Below, piece after piece: positions 35,262 to 43,127 of a stretch of DNA of 64,000 nt. The DNA lies in assembly GCA_035547755.1 (NCBI GenBank), contig DASZUG010000003.1, positions 1 through 64,000 on the forward strand. Reading direction: 5' to 3'. Under the pieces are notes generated by a model. It made no database searches, was not told the origin of the DNA, and saw only the letters and a program-made list of their open reading frames with translations. A program made the translations under genes and the position numbers. Source of the DNA: Mesorhizobium_L sp035547755. GTDB taxonomy: Bacteria > Pseudomonadota > Alphaproteobacteria > Rhizobiales > Rhizobiaceae. How positions within the stretch are numbered: position 1 is the first letter of the stretch; every line of letters begins with the position of its first letter.

Positions 35262-35345
35262 GCTCGGACCGCTTCGCCTTTCAATTCAGTGGCTTATTGG
35301 GGAATCCGGATTCAGTTCCGGAGCTTCCCTGCTTGCACTGGATGA

Positions 35346-36080
35346 TCAATTCGCGGTCTTGAGATAATCCCGGGCCTTTTGCATCACCGCATTATCCAAC
35401 TGGGGCCAGGAGCCAAGCAGGTTTTCCGGAAACCGATAAAGAAGCGTCAGCCGGTCGCCGACCGCGACGTCGCGCTCGCACGGCGCGAGTGACTGCGCCC
35501 CAGAAGAGCCGATCAGGCAGCGCGCCACGAAAGGTGGCTTCCCCGGCCGTTTCGCGACAGCAAGCTTTTCGCCGGCATAGCCGGTATCCGGTTTGAAAGC
35601 ATAGAATTCGAGACCGTTTTCGCCTGGCGTAGCCGGCTCGACCACAAGCAAACGGTAGATCGGATCGAAGCGTCCGCTCATGTCGAGCGGCATCTGACGC
35701 GGTTGGAAGGTGAGGAACAGGATGTCCTTCTTGCCGCTGACATCATTGAAATCCGCGCGTGCCGCCGCGGTGTAGCCTTTCATGTCGGGCCAGTGGAGGT
35801 AGAGATCGAGCCGGCCCGCATCGCCGTCGCGCCGGGCGTTTGCGAAGCGGATCGCGTTTGACGGCACTGAAAGCACATTGTTGCCGATGACGATCTCGTG
35901 TGGCGTCATATCCTCCGTGTAGCCGCCCGTGGAGATGACGTGGCTCAACCAATGCCCGCCGACCAGAATGGCGAGCGACAGGAGCGCCAGCGCGGCAAAG
36001 CCGTAGAACACGCGGAACATCAGGACCTGATCGATGCCCTTGATTTCAAGCCCTTCCAATGCTTCGGTCTGCTGTTGCAT
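35346..36080 (-). CDS. Single-pass membrane protein, uncharacterised
   Basis: The 244-residue product has a short cytoplasmic N-terminus (1-22), one membrane helix (about 24-46: FRVFYGFAALALLSLAILV) and a mostly beta periplasmic part. Segments include DLYLHWPDMKGYTAAARADF and a late Cys pair (CLIGSS, CERDVA). No enzyme motif. Similar anchored proteins occur in rhizobia, but I know no function. ATG 36080 is preferred; TTG 36086 is an alternative. It is divergent from the carbonic-anhydrase-like gene. Confidence 0.8.
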   Translation of the reverse strand: MQQQTEALEGLEIKGIDQVLMFRVFYGFAALALLSLAILVGGHWLSHVISTGGYTEDMTPHEIVIGNNVLSVPSNAIRFANARRDGDAGRLDLYLHWPDMKGYTAAARADFNDVSGKKDILFLTFQPRQMPLDMSGRFDPIYRLLVVEPATPGENGLEFYAFKPDTGYAGEKLAVAKRPGKPPFVARCLIGSSGAQSLAPCERDVAVGDRLTLLYRFPENLLGSWPQLDNAVMQKARDYLKTAN

Positions 36081-36202
36081 GGTCAAGGAAGCGGGCTTTT
36101 CCCGATGAATCCGAGGGCCAATCGCCCAGAGCGAGCCTGCGGTTTTATGGTAAAGAACAGGTTAATGCGCTGAGGGTTGAGCGAAGGGACATTGCAGGAA
36201 AA

Positions 36203-36730
36203 ATGCCGATCTATGCCTTGAACGACATCCGCCCGACTTTCGATGACGAGGCGTCCCTGTGGATTGCGTCGGATGCCGTGATCATTGGCGACGTGAGGCT
36301 TGGCGCGCATGTCGGCATCTGGTTCGGAACCGTGCTGCGCGGCGATAACGAGCCGATTGTCATCGGCGAAAGAAGCAATGTGCAGGAGCACACCGTCATG
36401 CACACCGACATCGGATTTCCGCTGACGGTAGGCAAGGGTTGCACGATCGGCCATAGGGCCATGCTGCATGGCTGTACGATCGGCGACAACTCGCTGATCG
36501 GCATGGGCGCCATCGTGCTCAATGGCGCGCGGATCGGAAAGAATTCGCTGGTCGGCGCGGGAGCTCTGGTGACGGAAGGAAAGGAATTTCCCGACAATTC
36601 TCTGATCGTCGGTTCTCCGGCGCGTGTCGTCCGGTCCCTGGACGAGGCGGCCATTGAAGCCTTGCGCGGATCGGCCGAGCATTATGTCGCGAACGCCAAG
36701 CGCTTCGCCGCCGGCCTGAAACCGCTCTGA
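36203..36730 (+). CDS. Gamma-carbonic-anhydrase-like hexapeptide protein
   Basis: The 175-residue product is a left-handed beta-helix of hexapeptide repeats. It has His67, His84 and His89 at the spacing of the gamma-carbonic anhydrase zinc ligands (QEHTVMHTDIG, CTIGHRAMLHGC). A C-terminal helix follows (about 150-170), as in YrdA/PaaY/CaiE relatives. Whether it hydrates CO2 or has another role is not clear from sequence. The start at 36203 follows GCAGGAAAA. It is followed by an unusual hairpin array. Confidence 0.92.
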   Translation: MPIYALNDIRPTFDDEASLWIASDAVIIGDVRLGAHVGIWFGTVLRGDNEPIVIGERSNVQEHTVMHTDIGFPLTVGKGCTIGHRAMLHGCTIGDNSLIGMGAIVLNGARIGKNSLVGAGALVTEGKEFPDNSLIVGSPARVVRSLDEAAIEALRGSAEHYVANAKRFAAGLKPL

Positions 36731-36752
36731 ACGATCGCTTCAGCCGTCCAAA

Positions 36753-36916
36753 AGAAGACGGAGCCGGCCCGGGACAAGGGCCGGCTCCTGAACCCGGTCG
36801 TTGGGGACGGGGAGGTGGGGACTCGACCGGGTTTTCCCTCCAGGCCTGATGTGGCAGGTCGCATCAGGCCTATTTCCTGTTCTGGCCCATCGTTTGCCCG
36901 AAACCCGCTTTCGGGC
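36753..36916 (-). ncRNA. Candidate structured RNA: four consecutive perfect hairpins
   Basis: The gap between two convergent genes carries four perfect stems: 36760-36770/36778-36788 (11 bp), 36791-36800/36824-36833 (10 bp, 23-base loop), 36843-36852/36863-36872 (10 bp) and 36896-36903/36909-36916 (8 bp). Read on the minus strand, the last stem (36760-36788) is followed by a T-rich tract like an intrinsic terminator. The 23-base loop then exposes CCCCACCTCCCC, complementary to Shine-Dalgarno-like sequence. It begins 8 bp after the stop of the LapG-like gene, so it could be a 3'-UTR-derived small RNA. The opposite strand cannot be excluded. No promoter was identified. Confidence 0.45.
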
Positions 36917-36924
36917 GGCGTCCT

Positions 36925-37533
36925 CTATTTCAAGCTGCCGACGACGGTGATGTCGCGGTCGTCCCTGATAGCGACCCACTGGCCGGAATTGGTTTCCGAC
37001 TGGCGCTTCAGATAGCGATAGTCGGTATCCGTCCAGACCAGGATGCGGGGCTCCAGATTATCGAGGATATAGTCGCCCATGCTCGTCCTTACGGTCAGCA
37101 CGGCGTGCCCATCGCCATTGGGCTGCTTGACCACCGTCATCAGAAGGTCGCCCGCCGGAACGTTGTCCGCTATCAGTTCACGGCGCTTTTCCAGCGCGTA
37201 ATCCTCGCAGTCCCCATAGCCGTCGTCCGGATAGGACCAATATTCCTCTACGCCGTAGTTTTGCATATCCGTCATGGGCTTGATCCGCTGGTTGACGCTG
37301 TTGTTCACCTTGATCAGATCGGCCCAGAGTTTCCGCGTAAGCGTGATCGGCGCCTCTTTCGGCGTCATTTCCTTGCACTCGTTCGGCAGGCGTTGGCAGA
37401 ATTCGTAGTGGCCGACCGGCTGGCTCGTCCGGCCGCCGGTGGGCATGGAAAAATTTTCCGCATGCGCGGTGGCCGCAAGTAGAAGCGACGCGACGACCGG
37501 CGCCACGGCCTTAAGGACCTGTCCCGTGTCCAT
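36925..37533 (-). CDS. Transglutaminase-like cysteine proteinase (BTLCP/LapG-like)
   Basis: Predicted exported cysteine protease. The 202-residue product has a signal peptide (MDTGQVLKAVAPVVASLLLA, cut near AHAEN) and the BTLCP domain. The catalytic triad is Cys109 (GDCEDYALEKR), His143 (DGHAVL) and Asp158 (LDNLEP). LapG of Pseudomonas, which trims a surface adhesin under c-di-GMP control, is the best-known member. No LapA or LapD is visible here. GGGGAG upstream supports the start at 37533. Rhizobia often carry several copies of unknown role. Confidence 0.9.
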   Translation of the reverse strand: MDTGQVLKAVAPVVASLLLAATAHAENFSMPTGGRTSQPVGHYEFCQRLPNECKEMTPKEAPITLTRKLWADLIKVNNSVNQRIKPMTDMQNYGVEEYWSYPDDGYGDCEDYALEKRRELIADNVPAGDLLMTVVKQPNGDGHAVLTVRTSMGDYILDNLEPRILVWTDTDYRYLKRQSETNSGQWVAIRDDRDITVVGSLK

Positions 37534-37736
37534 TTTGGTGTCTCCCCGTTCGAGAGACACAATGACAGATGCGGATTTATTTGACGCAAAAGGGCGAAGT
37601 AGATATTGAATAAAATTCGAATTATGAAATCAATATACTGAGAATTTCGAAGTATAAAATTGTTACTGTTTAAGTTGCCATCTGTTAACCATGCCGCCCT
37701 GCTTATACCAGGATTCATTGTAATTAACGGTGGGCG
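37534..37736. other. AT-rich intergenic stretch
   Basis: About 200 bp notably richer in A+T than its surroundings (37560-37735). They probably hold the promoter of the LapG-like gene on the minus strand. No single clear promoter or repeat stands out. Confidence 0.4.
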
Positions 37737-37907
37737 ATGAGGGGCTATGCCAAAGAGCCAAAGCTTGAACCTTTGGTCCTATACCTGGCCTGCCGAAAGC
37801 TGGTGGGCGGGCGCCGTCGATCCATGATGCCGAAGAACGATCCGGCGCTCGCCTCGATAGAGACGTGGGCCCTTGCCAAAATGACGGGGAGTCTTCGCGC
37901 CGATTGA
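37737..37907 (+). CDS. Possible small protein, 56 residues
   Basis: An open frame from ATG to TGA encodes 56 residues (opens MRGYAKEPKLEPLVLYLACR, ends MTGSLRAD). It lies in the 395-bp gap between two minus-strand genes, downstream of the AT-rich stretch. Basic N-terminus, no signal peptide, no family recognised. The ribosome site is weak. It may be spurious. Confidence 0.25.
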   Translation: MRGYAKEPKLEPLVLYLACRKLVGGRRRSMMPKNDPALASIETWALAKMTGSLRAD

Positions 37908-37928
37908 CCGGCGGTCTTGCCGCTCAGG

Positions 37929-38546
37929 CTACCTGACGTTCTTCTCGAAGGCGGCTTCGAGCGTCTCGGGCTTTTGCACGGCGGCGAATTCGATGGCGAT
38001 GCCGTCCTCGAAATGACGCACGACCTCGCCTCGCATCGTGCCGAGGATAACCTGGACGCCGATTGCAGGCCTGACGTCGATCTCGATCGCCGCGCCGGAG
38101 AGAGAGAGGTCGATGATCCGGCATTGATATTGCCGGCCGTCCGTCAGTTGCAGGATGCTGAGCGGATTGCGCGGCGCGACGCGTTCGTGCCGCCGGTCTT
38201 CGGGCAGGTCGAGTTCATGCTTGTTCGCGAGCCAGGTGAGCTGGGCGGCAAGTTTTTCCTTCTTGCGCTCCGACGCGATGATGGTCATCGCGAAACCGTC
38301 TTCCATGCGCCGGGTGAGCACACCTTCGATACGCCCGATATGGTCGATATAGGCGATGATCTTTTCGCCGGGTTCACCGATCCTGTCGGTTTTTAGAGAG
38401 ACGTCTCCCGGCGACATGTTAACAACTTCGCAGGCGTGTTCGGTGCGGTCCTCAAGCATGAAGCGGCCATAGACCCGGACGCTGACGCGCTGGAAGTTCC
38501 GACGCTCTGCGCTCGACGGCATGACCTCGATCGCCGCTGATGTCAT
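37929..38546 (-). CDS. Tandem PilZ domain protein
   Basis: Predicted c-di-GMP receptor or relic. The 205-residue product has two PilZ domains. The second (about 115-195) has the binding signature RRHER followed by DLSLSG. In the first (about 15-95) the RxxxR-like RNFQR is present, but the (D/N)xSxxG motif reads NMSPGD, with the last Gly replaced by Asp. So the first domain may not bind nucleotide. No membrane part and no output domain. The minus-strand neighbours (PAS protein upstream, LapG-like protease downstream) suggest surface or signalling functions. Confidence 0.88.
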   Translation of the reverse strand: MTSAAIEVMPSSAERRNFQRVSVRVYGRFMLEDRTEHACEVVNMSPGDVSLKTDRIGEPGEKIIAYIDHIGRIEGVLTRRMEDGFAMTIIASERKKEKLAAQLTWLANKHELDLPEDRRHERVAPRNPLSILQLTDGRQYQCRIIDLSLSGAAIEIDVRPAIGVQVILGTMRGEVVRHFEDGIAIEFAAVQKPETLEAAFEKNVR

Positions 38547-38721
38547 GGATTCCTCTGGCCCACGTCCTGAAAATGCACCGAATATCCTCGAAAAATACCG
38601 GGATGTCGGTTAATAAGCAGTAACGGCGCCGGTCTTTTCAGCCACTACGTTTACGAAGGGATGCAACCCTTCCATTAAGGGACAAATGGGGGCGGAGCCG
38701 CGGGCTCCGGACGAAGGAGCC

Positions 38722-39378
38722 TTACCTGCTTTCCGCCTCGCCCTGTTCTCCGCGACCGCCTTCGAGCACGACGAGGTGCCGGATACGGCGGCCGTTGCGG
38801 GTGGGGGGCGTCTCCATGAGGGCACTGGCGCTGGGAACGATTGATGGCACCGCGACGGCGGGTCTGTTCTTCAGGAAGAGCGGCTCCCGATCAGGGTCGA
38901 CGATACGGATCGTCTCCACGGCACATTCGATGAGAGGATCCGCGCCGAGCCAGAACGGTCTTGCGGCGGCGGTGGCGATGCCGAGCATGCGTGGCGATTC
39001 ATCTGCGCTGTCGAGCGGGAGAAGAAGAAGTTCGAATGCATTCCGCCGCTGTTGCGTGCTCAATCCCTGAAAGGTGATGATGATGACGTTGCCCGGATGG
39101 AAGGCGCTGTTGGCCAGCCTTGCCACCAGCCGCTGATCCTTCGACGTCCAAAGGGAGGGGAAGGAGAATCCCTTCAATTCTCGTCCGAAAATCGCGCAAA
39201 GCCGCGTCCCGGCAAGACGGAAGATCGCTTCTCCCCGAGAATCCTGCTCAAGAATAAAAGTGTCCGCAAGCAGCGATTTAATGTCCGCGGGCTCTATTTC
39301 CGTCCGGCGCGGTGCGGCGCGTCCCGCCCGCAGCCTGTCCCAATATTGGAACAGATCGACCGATGCGCTGTGTTTCAT
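38722..39378 (-). CDS. PAS domain protein (PAS_5 family)
   Basis: The 218-residue product matches the alphaproteobacterial PAS_5 family. It opens with SVDLFQYWDRLRAGRAAPRR and continues with FRLAGTRLCAIFGRELKGFSF, LWTSKDQRLVARL and ELLLLPL. The C-terminal 60 residues are low-complexity and charged. There is no kinase, cyclase or HTH output domain, so it may act through a partner. The ligand is unknown. Divergent from the rhomboid gene. Confidence 0.88.
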   Translation of the reverse strand: MKHSASVDLFQYWDRLRAGRAAPRRTEIEPADIKSLLADTFILEQDSRGEAIFRLAGTRLCAIFGRELKGFSFPSLWTSKDQRLVARLANSAFHPGNVIIITFQGLSTQQRRNAFELLLLPLDSADESPRMLGIATAAARPFWLGADPLIECAVETIRIVDPDREPLFLKNRPAVAVPSIVPSASALMETPPTRNGRRIRHLVVLEGGRGEQGEAESR

Positions 39379-39645
39379 GCTATTCCGCTCCGCAATCCGG
39401 TTGCTTCTGTCCCATTGATGAACAGAAGCTTAGTTCGGGCATTCCCTTCATGCCGTAGCGGGCAGGATTCGTGCCAGCTTCAATCGGACTTGTTCACGGT
39501 TGCGATTTGTTAAGGTTAACAAAGAGTTTCGATTGCAGGGAAAATGCAAGCGTGGGAAAGGGAGGTACGTCCCGAAGGCATCCGTCAGACAAGCCTTTTC
39601 TGGACTTCCGGTCAGGAATTCGGGGTTAGACAGGGGACTCGACCA

Positions 39646-39678
39646 GCCGTCCAGGCTTAGCCTGGGCGGCTTCTTTTT
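39646..39678 (+). terminator. Strong intrinsic terminator in the rhomboid gene leader
   Basis: An 11-bp stem with one G-T pair (39646-39656 with 39660-39670) and a TTA loop is followed by TTCTTTTT, a textbook plus-strand terminator. No plus-strand gene ends upstream; the nearest upstream gene (PAS) is on the minus strand. It lies 22 bp before the rhomboid start codon. So it ends either a small RNA encoded within about 39490-39678, or a premature (attenuated) leader transcript. The bases GGAC at 39635-39638 could pair with GTCC inside the stem. The rest of the 322-bp gap 39379-39700 has no ORF. Confidence 0.8.
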
Positions 39679-39700
39679 GCGCTGCGGCGGCCGTTGCCCT

Positions 39701-40546
39701 ATGTCTCCTCAGACGTCGATCATGAAAGGCGCTAGCGTGGACGAAGCCGTGAGACGGGGCGATGACGGAGCGCCCGAATATCCCGAAGATGACGAATTGC
39801 CTGAAAGGCGGCGCGAGCCGGTCTTCAACCTTCCCGGCGTCATTCTGCTCCTGATCGGCATTTGCACGGCGGTGCAGGTGTTCCGGCTCTATGTCCTCGA
39901 TCCGCGCCAGGACATGGAATTCATGCTCGACTATGCCTTCGTCCCGCTTCGCTACACCGGCCCCTATGCTGTTGATTTTTATGCCTTCATAAGCCCTGTC
40001 ACCTATGCCTTCCTCCATGGGAGCTGGACCCATCTTTTCGTCAACATGATCTGGCTTGCCGCCTTCGGTTCGCCACTTGCGAACAGGATGGGCATATGGC
40101 GATTCCTGCTCTTCTGGATATTCACGGCGCTTGTTGCGGCCCTTTTTCATTTCCTCGCGCATATGACGGGCAATATGCCGGTTGTCGGAGCGTCGGGCGC
40201 GATCTCCGGAATGATGGGTGCGGCATCGCGATTCGGTTTCCGGATGGGGAGACTGGATGACAGGCCTGCCTTTGCGGGCCCGATGCTGTCGATCGGTCAG
40301 GCTCTGATGTCGCGCACCGTCATCGTCTTCCTGGCGGTCTGGTTCGTGGTCAATCTCCTGGCCGGAATGGGTTGGATGACTCCCGGCATTGACAGCCCCA
40401 TTGCCTGGCAGGCGCATATAGGCGGTTTCGTCGCGGGGTTTTTCTGCGCTGCCTTTTTCGTTCCGCCGACCTATCCGATTTTGCCTGAAGGGATGGCGCC
40501 CGATGAGCCCCTTAAGGACGATCCTCTTGAAAAGGAAGAACGCTGA
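39701..40546 (+). CDS. Rhomboid family intramembrane serine protease
   Basis: Predicted to cleave membrane proteins within the bilayer. The 281-residue product has an acidic cytoplasmic N-terminus (1-40) and about six to seven membrane helices. The catalytic Ser165 is in GASGAISGMMGA and His239 in WQAHIGGFVAGF. WTHLFVNMIWLAAFG holds the conserved His and Asn. A Pro- and charge-rich tail ends it. ATG 39722 is an alternative start; neither has a good ribosome site. The terminator in its leader suggests conditional expression. Confidence 0.92.
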   Translation: MSPQTSIMKGASVDEAVRRGDDGAPEYPEDDELPERRREPVFNLPGVILLLIGICTAVQVFRLYVLDPRQDMEFMLDYAFVPLRYTGPYAVDFYAFISPVTYAFLHGSWTHLFVNMIWLAAFGSPLANRMGIWRFLLFWIFTALVAALFHFLAHMTGNMPVVGASGAISGMMGAASRFGFRMGRLDDRPAFAGPMLSIGQALMSRTVIVFLAVWFVVNLLAGMGWMTPGIDSPIAWQAHIGGFVAGFFCAAFFVPPTYPILPEGMAPDEPLKDDPLEKEER

Positions 40547-40608
40547 GGGCACCATGGCGGAACGCGTGCGGCTTGGGGACGTTTGGATATGTCTGCAAGG
40601 AGGACGCA

Positions 40609-41040
40609 ATGACGGTAAGATCGATCCTGGACGCGAAGGGGCGTGACGTCGTCACGGTCCGCCCGAATGAGAGCCTCGCCGATGCCATCGCGCTGCTCGA
40701 CCGGCATCATATCGGCGCGGTGGTCGTCTTGGATTCCGCTGGCGGAGTGGCCGGCATCCTTTCGGAGCGCGACGTGGTCCGGGCCTTGGCGGAGAGCGGG
40801 CCTGCGGCGTTGGAGCGCAGGGTTTCCGAAACGATGACTTCCAGGGTGAATCTCTGCACCGAGGCGGAGACCGTGGAGGAAATCATGGAAATCATGACGC
40901 GAAGCCGGTTTCGCCATCTCCCGGTGGAAAGGGACGGACGCCTTGTTGGAATTATCTCCATCGGCGACGTCGTCAAACGGCGCATCGAGGATGCCGTTCG
41001 TGAAACCGAGGAGATCAAGACTTATATTGCCACGGCCTGA
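40609..41040 (+). CDS. CBS domain pair protein
   Basis: The 143-residue cytoplasmic protein consists of two CBS motifs (about 8-60 and 75-125: ILSERDVVRALAE, RFRHLPVERDGRLVGIISI) that typically bind adenine nucleotides. It has no attached enzyme or transporter domain. An AAGGAGG site gives a firm start at 40609. It follows the rhomboid gene by 62 bp. Its partner is unknown. Confidence 0.93.
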   Translation: MTVRSILDAKGRDVVTVRPNESLADAIALLDRHHIGAVVVLDSAGGVAGILSERDVVRALAESGPAALERRVSETMTSRVNLCTEAETVEEIMEIMTRSRFRHLPVERDGRLVGIISIGDVVKRRIEDAVRETEEIKTYIATA

Positions 41041-41086
41041 GCACCAGCCCTGAATTGGCGCGGATTGCCGGCGTCAGGAGGAAAAT

Positions 41087-41704
41087 GTGCCGAAGCGAGC
41101 GGCTTCCGCCGGCGCCGATCTGCTGCCGGGCAATATCCGCGTACTCACACCCGCTGATCGGCGAGAGTTCACCGAGCATTTGCTGCGGCTGGACGCCGCC
41201 AGCCGCCGCGACCGTTTCAACGGCGTGACCGACGACAATTTCGTCAGGACCTATGCGGCGCGTTGCTTCAGCGGCAAAACAGTCGTCTTCGGTTACTTGG
41301 AAGATGGGGCGATTCATGCCGCCGCCGAATTGCACCACCTTGACGGCGAAGCGAAGGGGGAAGGCGAGATCGCCTTCAGCGTCGAGAAGAATTTTCAGCA
41401 CAAGGGGATCGGCAGCCTTCTCTTCGGCCATCTGGTCGCACTTGCCCGTCATCTCGGCTATATGCGTTTGAGCGTCACCACCCATTCCGGCAATGAGGCG
41501 ATGAAGGCGCTCGCCCGCAAATTCAATGCAAAGCTCTCCTTTCAGCATTACGAGACGGTCGGCGTGATCGATATTTCCGAGGCTCGCCGACAAAGTGAAG
41601 CCGTCGGCGGAGTGGGGCTGTTCGCCGGGCTGGCCGAGCTTGCACGTTCCGCGCGCCGGCGTTGGCATTCCGAAAGTGATGGCGATAGGGACACGTCGCG
41701 CTGA
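41087..41704 (+). CDS. GNAT family N-acetyltransferase
   Basis: The 205-residue product has the GNAT fold with the acetyl-CoA loop QHKGIGSLLFGHL (about 104-116) and SVTTHSGNEAMKALARKF. Substrate not evident. The GTG start at 41087 is placed 4 bases after AGGAGGAAA; an ATG at 41085 is out of frame. It lies 46 bp after the CBS gene and may share its transcript. Confidence 0.9.
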   Translation: MPKRAASAGADLLPGNIRVLTPADRREFTEHLLRLDAASRRDRFNGVTDDNFVRTYAARCFSGKTVVFGYLEDGAIHAAAELHHLDGEAKGEGEIAFSVEKNFQHKGIGSLLFGHLVALARHLGYMRLSVTTHSGNEAMKALARKFNAKLSFQHYETVGVIDISEARRQSEAVGGVGLFAGLAELARSARRRWHSESDGDRDTSR

Positions 41705-41765
41705 GAGCGCTCCAGCTCCTATATGATCCCGAAACGAGCTGATTCCTTTAACGAGCGGATATCGG

Positions 41766-43058
41766 ATGCCGGATCCTGCCGAGACGCCGAAGCGCTTCAG
41801 ATTGGACGAGGAGGAGCGGAAGCGCACCGCGCTCCGCCGGACGCGCGCCGTCGCGACGGCGGCGCTCGCCTTCTGCTTCCTGCTTTTCCTTGTTGCGAAA
41901 TGGCTGGAGCCGCATCATCCTTTTCTCGGCTTCGTTGCGGCCTTCGCGGAAGCCGCCACGATCGGCGGCCTCGCCGACTGGTACGCGGTGACGGCGCTCT
42001 TCCGGCGGCCGCTTGGCCTGCCGATCCCGCATACCGCCATCATCCCGGAAAACCGATCCCGCATCGCCGATAATCTCGGCCGCTTCATCGAGACGAATTT
42101 CCTGGCGCCGGAAACCGTGCGGCGGAAGCTGAGAGAGGTGGATTTCGCCGCGATGGTGGCGGACTGGCTTTCCGAACAGAAGCGGTCGGACGACCTTGCC
42201 CGCTTCATCGTCAGGCTGTCGCCCCAGATGCTTGCCGCCGTCGAGGAGACGGGCCTGCGCGATTTCATGAACCGCCGCCTTGTCGAGCGCCTGCGCGACA
42301 TACCGGTCACGTCGCTGGCGGCTGGCCTGTTGACCGGCTTCGCGCAAGAGCGCCGGCACCAGAAGCTGCTCGACGGCATTATCGACGCGCTCTCGGCCAT
42401 GCTGAACGACGAGGCGACGCTTGCTTCGCTCCGCGCCAAGATCAGGGAGGAACTGCCGACGCTCTTCAATTTCTTTCGCGGCGACGCCTATCTCCTGAAG
42501 CGCATCGTCGCTTCCGCCGCTTCCCTCTTCGAGGAAGTAAAGGCCGATGCCGACCATCCGCTGAGGCTCGAATTCGATCAGTTCGTCCTCAAACTGATCG
42601 ACGATTTGCGCAATTCCCCCGAATATGCGGCGCGCGCGGAGGAATTGAAGCGGGAATTCCTCGAAAGGCCCGAATTGCAGGCGATCGGCGCCGGCATATG
42701 GCAGAACCTGCGTGACTTCATTCAAGAAGACACAAGCTCGCCCCATTCCTCGATCCGCAGGCAACTCGCCGCCATGCTTGCCGAAATAGGCCGGCGTCTT
42801 GCCGACGATCCTGACATCCGCGCCGACATGAATATCGGCTTCGTCGTCGCCTTTTCGTCCTTCATCGAAAACCAGAAGAGCGGTGTCTCGACCTTCATCG
42901 CCGATCAGGTCAAGGGCTGGGATTTGAAGGAGCTCGTCCGCATCATCGAGATCAATGTCGGCCGGGACCTGCAATATATCCGCTTCAACGGCATGATCAT
43001 CGGCGGCATTGCCGGGCTCGTGCTCTATTCTATCGAACGGTTCCTTGTTGGAGCGTAG
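41766..43058 (+). CDS. DUF445 family membrane protein
   Basis: The 430-residue product has membrane helices at about 27-45 and 50-70 (GFVAAFAEAATIGGLADWYA) and one at the C-terminus (GMIIGGIAGLVLYS), with a long helical middle part. It belongs to the DUF445/YjiN group, whose function is unknown. The IGGLADWYAVTALFRRP motif is the family hallmark. Gene stands alone before fadD. Confidence 0.9.
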   Translation: MPDPAETPKRFRLDEEERKRTALRRTRAVATAALAFCFLLFLVAKWLEPHHPFLGFVAAFAEAATIGGLADWYAVTALFRRPLGLPIPHTAIIPENRSRIADNLGRFIETNFLAPETVRRKLREVDFAAMVADWLSEQKRSDDLARFIVRLSPQMLAAVEETGLRDFMNRRLVERLRDIPVTSLAAGLLTGFAQERRHQKLLDGIIDALSAMLNDEATLASLRAKIREELPTLFNFFRGDAYLLKRIVASAASLFEEVKADADHPLRLEFDQFVLKLIDDLRNSPEYAARAEELKREFLERPELQAIGAGIWQNLRDFIQEDTSSPHSSIRRQLAAMLAEIGRRLADDPDIRADMNIGFVVAFSSFIENQKSGVSTFIADQVKGWDLKELVRIIEINVGRDLQYIRFNGMIIGGIAGLVLYSIERFLVGA

Positions 43059-43127
43059 CCGGAAGGGCCTTTCGACGCGCTGATGCGTCGGCTACTCTTG
43101 CTTGTCCAGGAATCGCGGGAGGAAATC

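Noticed and set aside
36801..36823. G-quadruplex on the plus strand in the hairpin loop (three GGGG runs)
   Set aside because: Only three four-G runs; a fourth would need a GG pair. Too weak to claim.
36817..36833. tRNA-like T-arm read on the minus strand (CCGGTCGAGTCCCC)
   Set aside because: One base short of the T-loop consensus, and no acceptor, D-arm or anticodon stem can be drawn around it.
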